64,000 nt of DNA from Holophagales bacterium (lineage in GTDB: Bacteria; Acidobacteriota; Thermoanaerobaculia; UBA5066), in assembly GCA_016714815.1 (NCBI GenBank), contig JADKBZ010000010.1:62001-126000 (forward strand), read 5' to 3'. Below are positions 37,531 to 46,892 of this stretch, piece by piece (within the stretch, counting starts at the first letter, position 1; the number at the start of each line of letters is the position of its first letter). The notes under the pieces are model-generated. The model did not search any database. It worked only from the letters and a program-made list of their open reading frames with translations, and was not told the origin of the DNA. The translations under genes and the position numbers were made by a program.

Positions 37531-38552
37531 GCGAGGACCGGAGCCGTCATCTTGAAGATCGCCTGCGCGTTGCTCGTGTCGAAGCCGAGGTCGAGCCGGC
37601 CGTCGGCGTGGTGGTGCCTCGTTATGAACTCGAAGAAGGAGCCGGGCACCGGCCGGAGGACGAGCGCGCCCTCCGGACCCACGAACGGCCGCTCGACGAG
37701 CGCGGCGCGATACGCCGTCTGGATCACGCGTCCGGTCGCCGAGACCTCGACGCGGTCCTTCATCGGCCGCCCGAGGGCGAGCTCCTCCTCCGCGAGGGCC
37801 GCCACGTCGGCGACGCGGTCCGTCACGTGGTTGAAGGCGTTCCCTTCCGTCGCGATCCAGGCGGCTTCGGCGCTCTCCGCCAGGAGCCGTTCGTAGTCGA
37901 CGAGGGCCGGGACGGGGTGCTGGCGGTCGAAGGCGCCGGCGAGGTCGGGGAGTATCCGCCGCGCCGTCTCGGCGGGGAGCTCCCCCGTCGCCGCGAGCTC
38001 GTCGAGGGCGGCCGCCGTCGCGGCGGGCAGGGGATCGCGCGAGGCGCCGAAGACCCGGCGGGCGCTGCCTTCGAAGCGGGGCGAGAAGCGGTCGACGTGG
38101 AGCTCGCTCACGAAGAACTGGGCGATCGTATTCGGGAAGTCGCGGTGGCGCCAGGACCGGCCGGTCATCCCGAGCCGGTCGAGAGGGTAGATCTCGCCGA
38201 CCTCGTAGCCGAGCGGCGCGAGGATGCGGGTCAGCGCGATCTCGCCCGGGGGAAGGGTCCCGCTCTCGCCGAGGACGGTGCGGACCGCCCCGTGGTCGTG
38301 GACGACCTTCTCCCCGCGGCGGACGCGGTCGAGGACGTAGAGCGCGCCCGCGGGGACCCGCCGGAGGAGGTCGTCGAAGAGGAGCAGGTTGAGGGCCTCT
38401 GCGAGCTCGGCGCGGGAGACCGTTCCGGACGGCGGCCGGAGAAGGGCGGCGTCGATCTCGACCGACGCCACCAGCGCCTCGGCGCGCGCCTTCCCCACGA
38501 TCCCCTGGACCAGCCCGATCGCTATCGACTCCACCGGCCTCGTCGTCTCCAT
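37527..38552 (-). CDS. hglS: 2-oxoadipate dioxygenase/decarboxylase (DUF1338, HglS family)
   Basis: Converts 2-oxoadipate to D-2-hydroxyglutarate in D-lysine catabolism, using Fe(II) and O2. The 341-residue product has DUF1338 hallmarks: VVHDHGAVRTV (H85, H87), FFVSELHVDRFS, NAFNHVTDR and FFEFITRH, the last two with probable metal-binding His and Glu. It starts at ATG 38552 with GGAGGACGCG upstream and directly precedes the FAD-linked dehydrogenase. Earlier lysine-pathway genes are not in the window. Confidence 0.85.
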   Translation of the reverse strand: METTRPVESIAIGLVQGIVGKARAEALVASVEIDAALLRPPSGTVSRAELAEALNLLLFDDLLRRVPAGALYVLDRVRRGEKVVHDHGAVRTVLGESGTLPPGEIALTRILAPLGYEVGEIYPLDRLGMTGRSWRHRDFPNTIAQFFVSELHVDRFSPRFEGSARRVFGASRDPLPAATAAALDELAATGELPAETARRILPDLAGAFDRQHPVPALVDYERLLAESAEAAWIATEGNAFNHVTDRVADVAALAEEELALGRPMKDRVEVSATGRVIQTAYRAALVERPFVGPEGALVLRPVPGSFFEFITRHHHADGRLDLGFDTSNAQAIFKMTAPVLA

Positions 38553-38738
38553 CGCGTCCTCCGTCCTGGCGGGGCCGTCCCGCCCCCCAGCGCGGATTAT
38601 TGCAGCGCAGCAGGTCGGTCAGATCAGCTCGTCTCTCCAGAGCCGTTCCACGAACCTCCGCCAGGGGAGGACCACGATCCCGTCCATCGGGTTCAGGGTC
38701 GTCCGGTCCCCGCAGCCGGAAGGGGCTGGGCCCGCGGT

Positions 38739-40517
38739 CTACCGGCCGGACCGGGAGACGGGCCCGGCAGGCTCCTCGAGCGCCTGAACGCGTGCCGAAA
38801 GCTCCTCGAGAACCCTCTTCAGCCCGTCGTTCTCGCGTTCGAGCCGCTGCGCCTCCGCCAGGAGGAGAGGGACGAGCTGGTCGTAGCGGACCGAGGTGAC
38901 GACGCCGTTCTCGTCGCGGACGACGAGGGCCGGCGCCACCGTCTCGACCTCCTCCGCGATCAGCCCCACCTGCGGGGTCCGGGTCTCGTCCTTTCGGTAG
39001 ACGAAGGAGACGGGCCGGAGGGAGAGGAGAAGCGGCGACGGGTCCCCGAGGTCCGCGATCGACTCCTTGAAGCGCGCGGACGACGTCGCGACCCCGAGCT
39101 GTCCCGAGGCGTTGACGACGACGGCGCTCCCGGTGACGGTCGCCGTGGAGATACCGCGGATGAAGGCCGCCGTGGCCGAGGCGTTCCCGATGCGAATGGT
39201 GTTGGCCTCCGTGGCGGAGGCGGCGTCGACGTTCTGGCCGATGTGGATGTTGTTGCTCCCCGTGGTGACGACCCCTCCACTCGACTGCCCGATGGCCACG
39301 TTCTCGCTCCCCGTCGTGAGGTTGAGGAGAGCCGACCCGCCGACGGCCACGTTCGCTACCCCGGAGTCGTTCTTGGAGAGGGCGCCTACCCCGACGGCCG
39401 TGTTGTTGGACCCGATCGAGTTGAGACTGAGGGCGGCTACCCCGACGGCCGTGTTGTCGTCTCCGGTGGTGTTGACGGAGAGGACCGTAGCCCCGACGGC
39501 CGTATTGGCGAATCCCGTGCTCCCTGAGGAGCCGGCGTTGCGGCCGAGGAACAAGTTGGCAGTCCCTAATCCCGTCCGATGGAGGAACTGGGTTCCGCCG
39601 ACGAGCGTAAGAAGGAACGGGCTCCCCAGGAGCGTGATCGTCCCCGCCTCGAAGCCGCCGCTCGCGTCACGCGAGACGATCGTGCTCGCGGTGTTGAGAG
39701 AGGTCGCGTTCGTCCCGACCGTCACCGTCTGGCTCGCCGCCGATACGGTCGCCCCGTTCGTCGCCGCCACGTCGACGGCGCCCGACAGCCCCTCCAGGCT
39801 CGAGACCAGCGGCCCGGCCGAGACCTGGACGTTCTGCCCCGACGGCGTCACGGTGACGTTCGAGCCCGCCGTGACGGACACCGCGCCCGTCAGCCCGTTC
39901 ACCGACTGCACCGTCCCGGTCCGCGTGTAGTACCCGTTCACGTCGACGATCAGATGGAAGCCCGCGGCTCCCGGGATCACCGTGATCCCCTTCCCCGGCC
40001 CAAGCGTGCCGAGCGGAACCACCGCCGCGTTGGCGATGGTCTGGGCCGCAAGGTAGTTGAGGGTCGAGACCCCCGGCACGCTGCCTCCGGCCGGGTAGGT
40101 GAGGAGGAAGCCGGCGCCCGCCGTGTCCGTCACGGTGAAGTTGAACGAGACCGCCTCCGCGTCGGACGGGATGCTGCACTGCCCGGTGATTGTGAAGCTC
40201 CTCGCGGTGGAAGCGCCCATGAAAGGCTGGCCGAACTCGCCCGCGGGCAGCTGCCGCGTGTCGGCGACCCGGCAGGGCGTGACGCCGACGAACGCGAGCG
40301 GGTTCGTGATCACTGCCTCCGGCGCTCGAGCCTCTTCCCTCGCCGCGGTGACCTCCTCTTCTCCGTCTTCCGGGGACAGGGAGTAGAAGGTCGGCGCGGC
40401 CCAGCCGCGCAGGGGAGGATCGAGCTCCCCGGCCGCCGGAGAGCCCGCCAAGGCAGCTCCGCCGGTGCCGAGAATCAGGGTTGCGGCCACGATCGAGAAG
40501 GTTCGGTTCGTCCTCAT
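38739..40517 (-). CDS. Secreted S74-chaperone protein A with head-like repeats
   Basis: 592 residues: signal peptide (about 1-25), a VGVTPCRVADTR beta domain (about 65-200), a Thr/Val-rich segment, then roughly 21-residue repeats (about 320-440, NTAVG... pattern) resembling trimeric-autotransporter heads, and a C-terminal intramolecular-chaperone S74 domain (SSARFKESIADLG, PQVGLIAEEVE) ending in a coiled coil. Such proteins fold as trimers and self-cleave before the chaperone domain. The usual Asp after the cleavage Ser is Ala here. First of the three in coordinate order, last in reading order. Confidence 0.78.
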   Translation of the reverse strand: MRTNRTFSIVAATLILGTGGAALAGSPAAGELDPPLRGWAAPTFYSLSPEDGEEEVTAAREEARAPEAVITNPLAFVGVTPCRVADTRQLPAGEFGQPFMGASTARSFTITGQCSIPSDAEAVSFNFTVTDTAGAGFLLTYPAGGSVPGVSTLNYLAAQTIANAAVVPLGTLGPGKGITVIPGAAGFHLIVDVNGYYTRTGTVQSVNGLTGAVSVTAGSNVTVTPSGQNVQVSAGPLVSSLEGLSGAVDVAATNGATVSAASQTVTVGTNATSLNTASTIVSRDASGGFEAGTITLLGSPFLLTLVGGTQFLHRTGLGTANLFLGRNAGSSGSTGFANTAVGATVLSVNTTGDDNTAVGVAALSLNSIGSNNTAVGVGALSKNDSGVANVAVGGSALLNLTTGSENVAIGQSSGGVVTTGSNNIHIGQNVDAASATEANTIRIGNASATAAFIRGISTATVTGSAVVVNASGQLGVATSSARFKESIADLGDPSPLLLSLRPVSFVYRKDETRTPQVGLIAEEVETVAPALVVRDENGVVTSVRYDQLVPLLLAEAQRLERENDGLKRVLEELSARVQALEEPAGPVSRSGR

Positions 40518-40556
40518 ACTGCCTCCGTGCCCTCTCGTCCTACCGTGAACCCGATG
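40518..40556 (-). repeat. Duplicated leader before S74 gene A
   Basis: The 22 nt before the ATG (with GGAGG) and the 17 nt beyond match 42376-42414 except for single differences. The segment includes the TAG stop of gene B, showing that the tandem duplication unit runs across the gene boundary. Confidence 0.75.
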
Positions 40557-42375
40557 AAACCTGATCCCTCGCGGCGACCGGCGGCTTTCCGACCAGGTCC
40601 TCGAGCGTCCGGAGACGCGCGGCCTGGTCGTCGTCGGCCTGACGCCGAGCGGCTCTCTCGCTCTCGAGAGCCCGCCTCAGCTCGGCGTTCTCGCTTTCGA
40701 GCTTCTGAGCCTCCGCCAGGAGGAGAGGGACGAGCTGGTCGTAGCGGACCGAGGTGACGACGCCGTTCTCGTCGCGGACGACGAGGGCCGGCGCCACCGT
40801 CTCGACCTCCTCCGCGATCAGCCCGACCTGAGGAGTCCGGGTCTCGTCCTTCCGGTAGACGAAGGAGACGGGCCGGAGGGAGAGGAGAAGCGGCGACGGG
40901 TCTCCGAGGTCCGCGATCGACTCCTTGAAGCGCGCGGACGACGTCGCGACCCCGAGCTGTCCCGAGGCGTTGACGACGACGGCGCTCCCGGTGACCGTGG
41001 CCGTAGAGATGCCCCGGATGAAGGTCGCCGCGGCCAGGGAGCCCCCGATCCGGATCGTATTGGACTCGTTAGCGGAGGCGGCGCCGACGCTCCTGCCGAT
41101 GTAGATGTTGTTGCTGCCGGTGGTCAGCACGCCCCCGCTGCCGGATCCCACGACGACGTTGCTGCTCCCCGTCGTGAGGACCGACAGGGCAGTGGCACCT
41201 ACGGCCGTGTTGGAGTTCCCGGTGTCGTTACTGCCGAGGGCGAAGTACCCGACGGCGGTATTGTCTGACCCGGTCGAGTTATCCCTGAGGGCGGATGCCC
41301 CGACGGCCGTGATATTTGCTCCGCTGGTGTTGACGGAGAGGACTGAAGTCCCGACGGCCGTGTTGTCGCCTCCCGAGCTCCCTGAGAAGCCGGCGTTGAG
41401 GCCGAGGAACAAGTTGGCAAACCCTGCCCCCGTCCGGTGGAGGAACTGGCCTCCGCCGAGGAGCGTAAGAAGGAACGGGCTCCCCAGGAGCTTGATCGTC
41501 CCCGCCTCAAAGCCGCCGTTTCCGTCACGCGAGACGATGTTGCTCGCGGCGAGGTCGGACGTCGCGTTCGTCCCCACCGTCACCGTCTGCCCCGCGGCCG
41601 ACACCGTGGCCCCATTCGTCGCCGCCACGTCGACGACGCCCGTCAGACCCTCCAGGCTCGAGACCAGCGGCCCGGCCGAGACCTGGACGTTCTGCCCCGA
41701 AGGCGTCACGGTAACGTTCGAGCCCGCAGTGACGGAGACCGCCCCGGTCAAGCCGTTCACCGACTGCACCGTCCCCGTCCGCGTGTAGTACCCGTTCACG
41801 TCGACGATCAGGTGGAAGCCCGCGGCCCCCGGGATCACCGTGATCCCCTTCCCAGGCCCCAGCGTGCCGAGCGGGACCACCGCCGCGTTCGCGATGGTCT
41901 GGGCCCCCAGGTAGTTGAGGGTCGAAACGCCCGGCACGCTGCCGCCAGCAGGGAAGGCGAGGAGGAAGCCGGCGCCCGCCGTGTCCGTCACGGTGAAGTT
42001 GAACGAGACCGCCTCCGCGTCGGCCGGGATGCTGCACTGGCCGGTGATCGTGAAGCTTCTCGTGGTGGAGGCGCCCATGAAGGGCTGACCGAACTCGCCC
42101 GCGGGCGGCTGCCGCGTATCGGCGACCCGGCAGGGCGTGACGCCGACGAACGCGAGCGGGTTCGTGATCACCGCCTCCGGCGCCCGAGCCGCCCCCCTCG
42201 CCGCGGTGACCTCCTCTCCTCCGTCGTCCGCGGACAGGGAGTAGAAGGTCGGCGCGGCCCAGCCGCGCAGGGGAGGATCGAGCTCCCCGGCCGCCGGAGA
42301 GCCCGCCAAGGCAGCTCCGCCGGTGCCGAGAATCAGGGTTGCGGCCACGATCGAGAAGGTTCGGTTCGTCCTCAT
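40540..42375 (-). CDS. Secreted S74-chaperone protein B
   Basis: 611 residues, nearly identical to protein A in the leader, the VGVTPCRVADTR domain and the S74 region. The central repeats differ in sequence and number. Its tail is longer, with a coiled coil (ESENAELRRALESE). ATG 42375 is chosen over the longer frame because MRTNRTFSIVAATLILG starts the signal peptide in both copies. Its stop lies inside the leader of gene A. Confidence 0.78.
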   Translation of the reverse strand: MRTNRTFSIVAATLILGTGGAALAGSPAAGELDPPLRGWAAPTFYSLSADDGGEEVTAARGAARAPEAVITNPLAFVGVTPCRVADTRQPPAGEFGQPFMGASTTRSFTITGQCSIPADAEAVSFNFTVTDTAGAGFLLAFPAGGSVPGVSTLNYLGAQTIANAAVVPLGTLGPGKGITVIPGAAGFHLIVDVNGYYTRTGTVQSVNGLTGAVSVTAGSNVTVTPSGQNVQVSAGPLVSSLEGLTGVVDVAATNGATVSAAGQTVTVGTNATSDLAASNIVSRDGNGGFEAGTIKLLGSPFLLTLLGGGQFLHRTGAGFANLFLGLNAGFSGSSGGDNTAVGTSVLSVNTSGANITAVGASALRDNSTGSDNTAVGYFALGSNDTGNSNTAVGATALSVLTTGSSNVVVGSGSGGVLTTGSNNIYIGRSVGAASANESNTIRIGGSLAAATFIRGISTATVTGSAVVVNASGQLGVATSSARFKESIADLGDPSPLLLSLRPVSFVYRKDETRTPQVGLIAEEVETVAPALVVRDENGVVTSVRYDQLVPLLLAEAQKLESENAELRRALESERAARRQADDDQAARLRTLEDLVGKPPVAARDQVSSGSR

Positions 42376-42414
42376 GCTGCCTCCGTGCCCTCTCGTCCTA
42401 CCGTGAACCCGATG
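42376..42414 (-). repeat. Duplicated leader before S74 gene B
   Basis: This is the second copy of the leader at 40518-40556, with the stop of gene C in the same relative place as that of gene B. Confidence 0.75.
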
Positions 42415-44092
42415 GAATCTGATTCCGCGAGGCAACCAGCACATTTCCGACCAGCTCCTCGAGCGTCCGGAGACGCGCGGCCTGGTCGTCGAGGGCCCGG
42501 CGCTGAGCGGCGTTCTCCCGCTCGAGCCGCTGCGCCTCGGCCAGGAGGAGCGGGACGAGCTGGTCGTAGCGAACCGAGGTGACGACGCCGTTCTCGTCGC
42601 GGACGACGAGGGCCGGCGCCACCATTTCGACCTCCTCCGCGATCAGCCCCACCTGCGGGGTCCGGGTCTCGTCCTTCCGGTAGACGAAGGAGACGGGTCG
42701 AAGGGAGAGGAGAAGCGACGACGGGTCCCCGAGGTCCGCGATCGACTCCTTGAAGCGCGCGGACGACGTCGCGACACCGAGCTGTCCCGAGGCGTTGACG
42801 ACGACGGCGCTCCCGGTGACGGTCGCCGTGGAGATGCCGCGGATGAAGGCCGCCGAGACCGAGGCGTTCCCGATGCGGATGGTGCCGGCCTCGGTGGCCG
42901 AGGCGGCGTCGACGTTCTGGCCGATGTGGATGTTGTTGCTCCCCGTGGTGACGACTCCTCCGCTCGATTGCCCGATGGCCACGTTGTTTCCCCCCGTCGT
43001 GACGTCGAAGTGGGCAAGGTATCCGAGAGCGGTGTTGTTCGATCCCGAAGTGAGTCTTGCGAGGGCAGAATCGCCGAAGGCGGAGTTGAAGCCTGAGCTG
43101 GCCAGCAACGACCCCGAAAACGGGCCGAAGAAAAGATTCAGGTCATTTACTCCGGTCCGGTGCAGCAGCCTCTCTCCGTCCGCGAGCTTGAGGAGGACCG
43201 TTCCCCCGCCGAGCTCGATCGTCCCCGCCGCGAAACCGCCATTCGCGTCACGCGCCACGATCGAGTTCGGGGTGTTGAGGGCGGTCGCGTTCGTCCCGAC
43301 CGTCACCGTCTGCCCCGCCGCCGACACCGTCGCCCCGTTCGTCGGCACCACGTTCACCGCCCCCGTCAGCCCCTTCACGCTCGACACCAGGGGCCCGGCC
43401 GAGACCTGGACGTTCTGCCCGGACGGCGTCACGGTGACGTTCGATCCGGCCGTGACGGAGACCACCCCGGTCAACCCGTTCACCGACTGCACCGTCCCGG
43501 TTCGCGTGTAGTACCCGTTCACGTCGACGATCAGGTGGAAGCCCGCGGCTCCCGGGATCACCGTGATCCCCTTCCCCGGCCCCAGCGTGCCGAGCGGGAC
43601 GACCGCCGCGTTCGCGATGGTCTGGGCCCCCAGGTAGTTGAGGGTCGAAACGCCCGGCACGCTGCCGCCAGCAGGGAAGGCGAGGAGGAAGCCGGCGCCC
43701 GCCGTGTCCGTCACCGTGAAGTTGAACGAGACCGCCTCCGCGTCGGCCGGGATGCTGCACTGGCCGGTGATCGTGAAGCTTCTCGTGGTGGACGCGCCCA
43801 TGAAGGGCTGCCCGAACTCGCCCACGGGAGGCAGCCTCGTGTCGGCGACCCGGCAGGGCGTGACGCCGACGAACGCGAGCGGGTTCGTGATCACCGCCTC
43901 CGGCGCACGAGCCGCCCCCTCCTGCTCCACCCAGCCCACCGCGCGCCCCTCCGGAGGAGCCTCGTAGAACGGCGGGGCCGACCAGTTCCGGAGCGGCAGC
44001 TCGACCCGCCCGGTCAGGGAAGCTCCCGACGAAGCCCCGGCGAGGCCGAGGAGAACGACAGGAGCCAGAAGACGGCTCGAATTACGGAACAT
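42398..44092 (-). CDS. Secreted S74-chaperone protein C
   Basis: 564 residues with a different signal peptide (MFRNSSRLLAPVVLLGLAG) but from residue about 60 the same beta domain, and the same S74 C-terminus. The middle carries only two or three repeats and an unrelated stretch (LADGERLLHRTGVNDLNLFF). The start is ATG 44092. It is the first of the three in reading order and probably the oldest member, since only genes A and B share the leader. Confidence 0.76.
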   Translation of the reverse strand: MFRNSSRLLAPVVLLGLAGASSGASLTGRVELPLRNWSAPPFYEAPPEGRAVGWVEQEGAARAPEAVITNPLAFVGVTPCRVADTRLPPVGEFGQPFMGASTTRSFTITGQCSIPADAEAVSFNFTVTDTAGAGFLLAFPAGGSVPGVSTLNYLGAQTIANAAVVPLGTLGPGKGITVIPGAAGFHLIVDVNGYYTRTGTVQSVNGLTGVVSVTAGSNVTVTPSGQNVQVSAGPLVSSVKGLTGAVNVVPTNGATVSAAGQTVTVGTNATALNTPNSIVARDANGGFAAGTIELGGGTVLLKLADGERLLHRTGVNDLNLFFGPFSGSLLASSGFNSAFGDSALARLTSGSNNTALGYLAHFDVTTGGNNVAIGQSSGGVVTTGSNNIHIGQNVDAASATEAGTIRIGNASVSAAFIRGISTATVTGSAVVVNASGQLGVATSSARFKESIADLGDPSSLLLSLRPVSFVYRKDETRTPQVGLIAEEVEMVAPALVVRDENGVVTSVRYDQLVPLLLAEAQRLERENAAQRRALDDQAARLRTLEELVGNVLVASRNQIPSGSR

Positions 44093-44246
44093 GATGCGGT
44101 TCCTCTTGTACGAGGTCCGACGAACCGGGGCGCCGCCCCTGGCCTGCCAGCCTCGATGCAGCGACCCTAGTTGAGACGCAGTCTACAATACGGCGTACGC
44201 CGGCTTCAGAAACTGCGCCGCCCCGCCGAGAGGCCCTACCCCGTCC

Positions 44247-46892
44247 TCAGTCCCCGATCCGCGTCACGCGGAGGATCGGCCCGTCGGGCGCCGTCTCGTC
44301 CCGCAGGTCGATCTCGGCGAAGACGGCCCAGCTCGTCTCCCCCTCCGGGTCGAGGAGCGTCTGCGTGACGCTCCACTGCCGTTGGCCGGTCGGCCTGAGG
44401 TTCGTCCACTGGTGGTAGCGGGACTCCGGCCCGGAGGCGAGCTCGGCGTGTTCCTCGAAGAAGGGAACCAGGGTCGCCTCGAAGCGCTCCCCGCTCCAGG
44501 CGCTCTCCGCGTCGGCATCGACGCCGACGCCTCCCCCGGCTCCGGCGACCTCCCCCGGCTGCCAGACCCGCTCGGCGGCGTCCTCCCAGTCTTTCCGCGC
44601 CAGGGCCCTCACGAGGAGGTGCATCTCGGCCCTCACGCGCGCCGCAAAGACGCGCGGGTCCGAGAGGAGCTCCTTCAGCCAGGCGGCTTCCTTCCGCTTC
44701 TCGGGCTGCGTCTTCAGCTCCAGCAGCTCCTCGGGGTGGCGGAGGCTCTCCCACTCCTCCAGGAGGCTCGCGTCCGTTTCGCCGACGAGGGAGCGGAAGA
44801 AGCCGAGGACGTCCCAGAGCGCGTCGGTCTTCGCCACCTCGGGGACGGTCTGGTCGAGCGTCCTGTAGAGCTGCGAGAGGTAGCGGAGGAGAACGCCCTC
44901 GCTCCGCTCGAGGCCGTAGCTCTTCACGTAGTCGGAAAAGCCCGCGAACGTCTCGAACATCTCGCGCCCGATCGACTTCGGCTTCGGCTCGGTCCCGGAG
45001 GCCCACGGGTGCGCCTGGCAGAACGCCTCGAAGGCGCCAAAGAGGAAGTCGGCGAGAGGCTTCGGGTGCGTCACCTCCTCCAGCTTCGCCATCCGTTCCT
45101 CGTAGGGAACGCCCTCGGCCTTCAGCTCCTCGACGAGCTTTCCCTTCGCCCGGTCGGTCTGCTTGCGCAGGATGATGTCAGGGTTCTCGAGGATCGACTC
45201 GATGACGGAGACGACGTCGACGGCGTAGGTGAGGGAGGCCGGGTCGAGCCGCTCGAGCGCCGTGAGCGCGTAGATCGAGAGCGCCTGGTGGAGGGAGAAG
45301 TCCCACTGGAGGTCGTCGGCGACGACGACGCGCCGGAAGCCCGATTCCTCCCTCGCCATCCCGACGATCCCGGCCCGGGAGAGCGAGCGGACGAGGAGCG
45401 CCGAGTGCTTCAGGAGCCGCGCCTTCGTCGCGTCGTCCTCGTGGCAGCGGGCGACGAGGTCGCGCAGGGCCGAGAAGTTGCAGTCGGGCGGCGGGGCGTC
45501 GCGGTTCGTGTCGGCGTCGCGCTGGACGAGGTCGAGGACCATCCCGTGCGTCAGGTGGAAGCGCGACTTCAGCGTCTCCGGCGGCCGGGTGATCAGCTTC
45601 TGGAACGTCTCCTCGGTCCAGGAGATCTCCCCCTTGGCCGGCCCGCGGAACGTCTTGCCGACCTTCTTCCCCGACGCGTCGGACTTCTTCGTCGCCTGCT
45701 TCTTCTCGACGATGTGCTCGGGCGCCTGCGCGACGACGCTCCCCTGGGTGTCGAAGCCGCGCCGGCCGGCGCGACCGGCGATCTGCTTGAACTCGCGGAC
45801 GGAGAGGAGGCCGACCTTCGTCCCGTCGAACTTCGCGAGCTTGGTGAAGAGGACGGTCCGGATCGGGATGTTCACGCCGACGCCGAGCGTGTCGGTGCCG
45901 CAGACGACGTGGAGGAGCCCCTTCTGCGCGAGCTGCTCGACGAGGAGACGGTAGCGCGGGAGAAGCCCGGCGTGGTGGACGCCGACGCCGAACGAGAGGA
46001 AGCGGCGAAACTCCTTGCCGTAGGGGGTGACGAGGCGCCGGCCGGCCACGACCTCGCGGATCGCCTCGCGCTCGCCCTTGCTCCCGATCTTCACGCTCGT
46101 CAGCGCCTGGGCGAGCTCGGCGCACTCGCGCTGCGTGAAGTTCACGACGTAGATCGGGCTCTTCCCCGCCTCGAGGAGCTTCTCGATCGTCTGGTGGAGC
46201 GGCGTCTCCGCGTACTCGAAGTCGAGCGGCACGGGCCTCTCGTCCGACGTGACGAACGCCACCTCCCGCCCCGTGTCGTGCTTCAGCCTCTCGGCGATCG
46301 CCGTCGTGTCGCCGAGCGTCGCCGACATGAGGAGGAACTGCGTCCCCGGCAGGACGAGGAGCGGCACCTGCCAGGCGACGCCCCGCTCCCTGTCGGCGTA
46401 GTAGTGAAACTCGTCCATCACGACGTACGGCGCGTCGAGCTCCTCGCCGACCCTGAGCGCCATGTTCGAGAGGACCTCCGCCGTGCAGCAGACGACGCCC
46501 CCTTCGGAGTTGATGCTCGCGTCGCCCGTCCGCATACCGACGTTCTCGGGCCCGAGCTCGTTGCAGAGGGCGAAGAACTTCTCGCTCGCGAGCGCCTTGA
46601 TCGGGCTCGTGTAGAACGACGTTCGCCTTTCGCAGAGCGCCTTGAAGTGGAGCCCGAGGGCGACGAGCGACTTCCCCGAGCCGGTCGGCGTCCCCAGGAT
46701 GACGTGCTTGCCCGCCATGATCTCCAGGAGCGCTTCCTCCTGCGCCGGGTAGAGCGTCAGGCCGGTGTCGGACACCCAGTCGAGGAAGAGGCCGAGGATC
46801 TCGTCGGGGTCGTTCGTCCCGCCGGGCGGAATCCGGTCCGCGAGGGGGGTGACGTCCCGCGTCTCTCTCGGGGTTTCGTGTTCCGTAGTCAT
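44247..46892 (-). CDS. Ski2-like DEAD/DEAH-box helicase with DUF3516 C-terminus
   Basis: ATP-dependent RNA or DNA helicase of 881 residues. Motif I GTPTGSGKSL (about 66-75), II MDEFHYYAD, III LMSATLGD and VI QIAGRAGRRG fit the Ski2/Mtr4 group. The C-terminal half matches DUF3516, which is found in bacterial members. ATG 46892 overlaps the stop of the upstream propeller-GGDEF gene, so its translation is probably coupled to that sensor. Confidence 0.9.
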   Translation of the reverse strand: MTTEHETPRETRDVTPLADRIPPGGTNDPDEILGLFLDWVSDTGLTLYPAQEEALLEIMAGKHVILGTPTGSGKSLVALGLHFKALCERRTSFYTSPIKALASEKFFALCNELGPENVGMRTGDASINSEGGVVCCTAEVLSNMALRVGEELDAPYVVMDEFHYYADRERGVAWQVPLLVLPGTQFLLMSATLGDTTAIAERLKHDTGREVAFVTSDERPVPLDFEYAETPLHQTIEKLLEAGKSPIYVVNFTQRECAELAQALTSVKIGSKGEREAIREVVAGRRLVTPYGKEFRRFLSFGVGVHHAGLLPRYRLLVEQLAQKGLLHVVCGTDTLGVGVNIPIRTVLFTKLAKFDGTKVGLLSVREFKQIAGRAGRRGFDTQGSVVAQAPEHIVEKKQATKKSDASGKKVGKTFRGPAKGEISWTEETFQKLITRPPETLKSRFHLTHGMVLDLVQRDADTNRDAPPPDCNFSALRDLVARCHEDDATKARLLKHSALLVRSLSRAGIVGMAREESGFRRVVVADDLQWDFSLHQALSIYALTALERLDPASLTYAVDVVSVIESILENPDIILRKQTDRAKGKLVEELKAEGVPYEERMAKLEEVTHPKPLADFLFGAFEAFCQAHPWASGTEPKPKSIGREMFETFAGFSDYVKSYGLERSEGVLLRYLSQLYRTLDQTVPEVAKTDALWDVLGFFRSLVGETDASLLEEWESLRHPEELLELKTQPEKRKEAAWLKELLSDPRVFAARVRAEMHLLVRALARKDWEDAAERVWQPGEVAGAGGGVGVDADAESAWSGERFEATLVPFFEEHAELASGPESRYHQWTNLRPTGQRQWSVTQTLLDPEGETSWAVFAEIDLRDETAPDGPILRVTRIGD

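Noticed and set aside
39280..39640. Possible CRISPR-like or short tandem repeat in the S74 genes
   Set aside because: The periodicity is a protein repeat of about 21 codons with degenerate DNA, without identical repeats and unique spacers.
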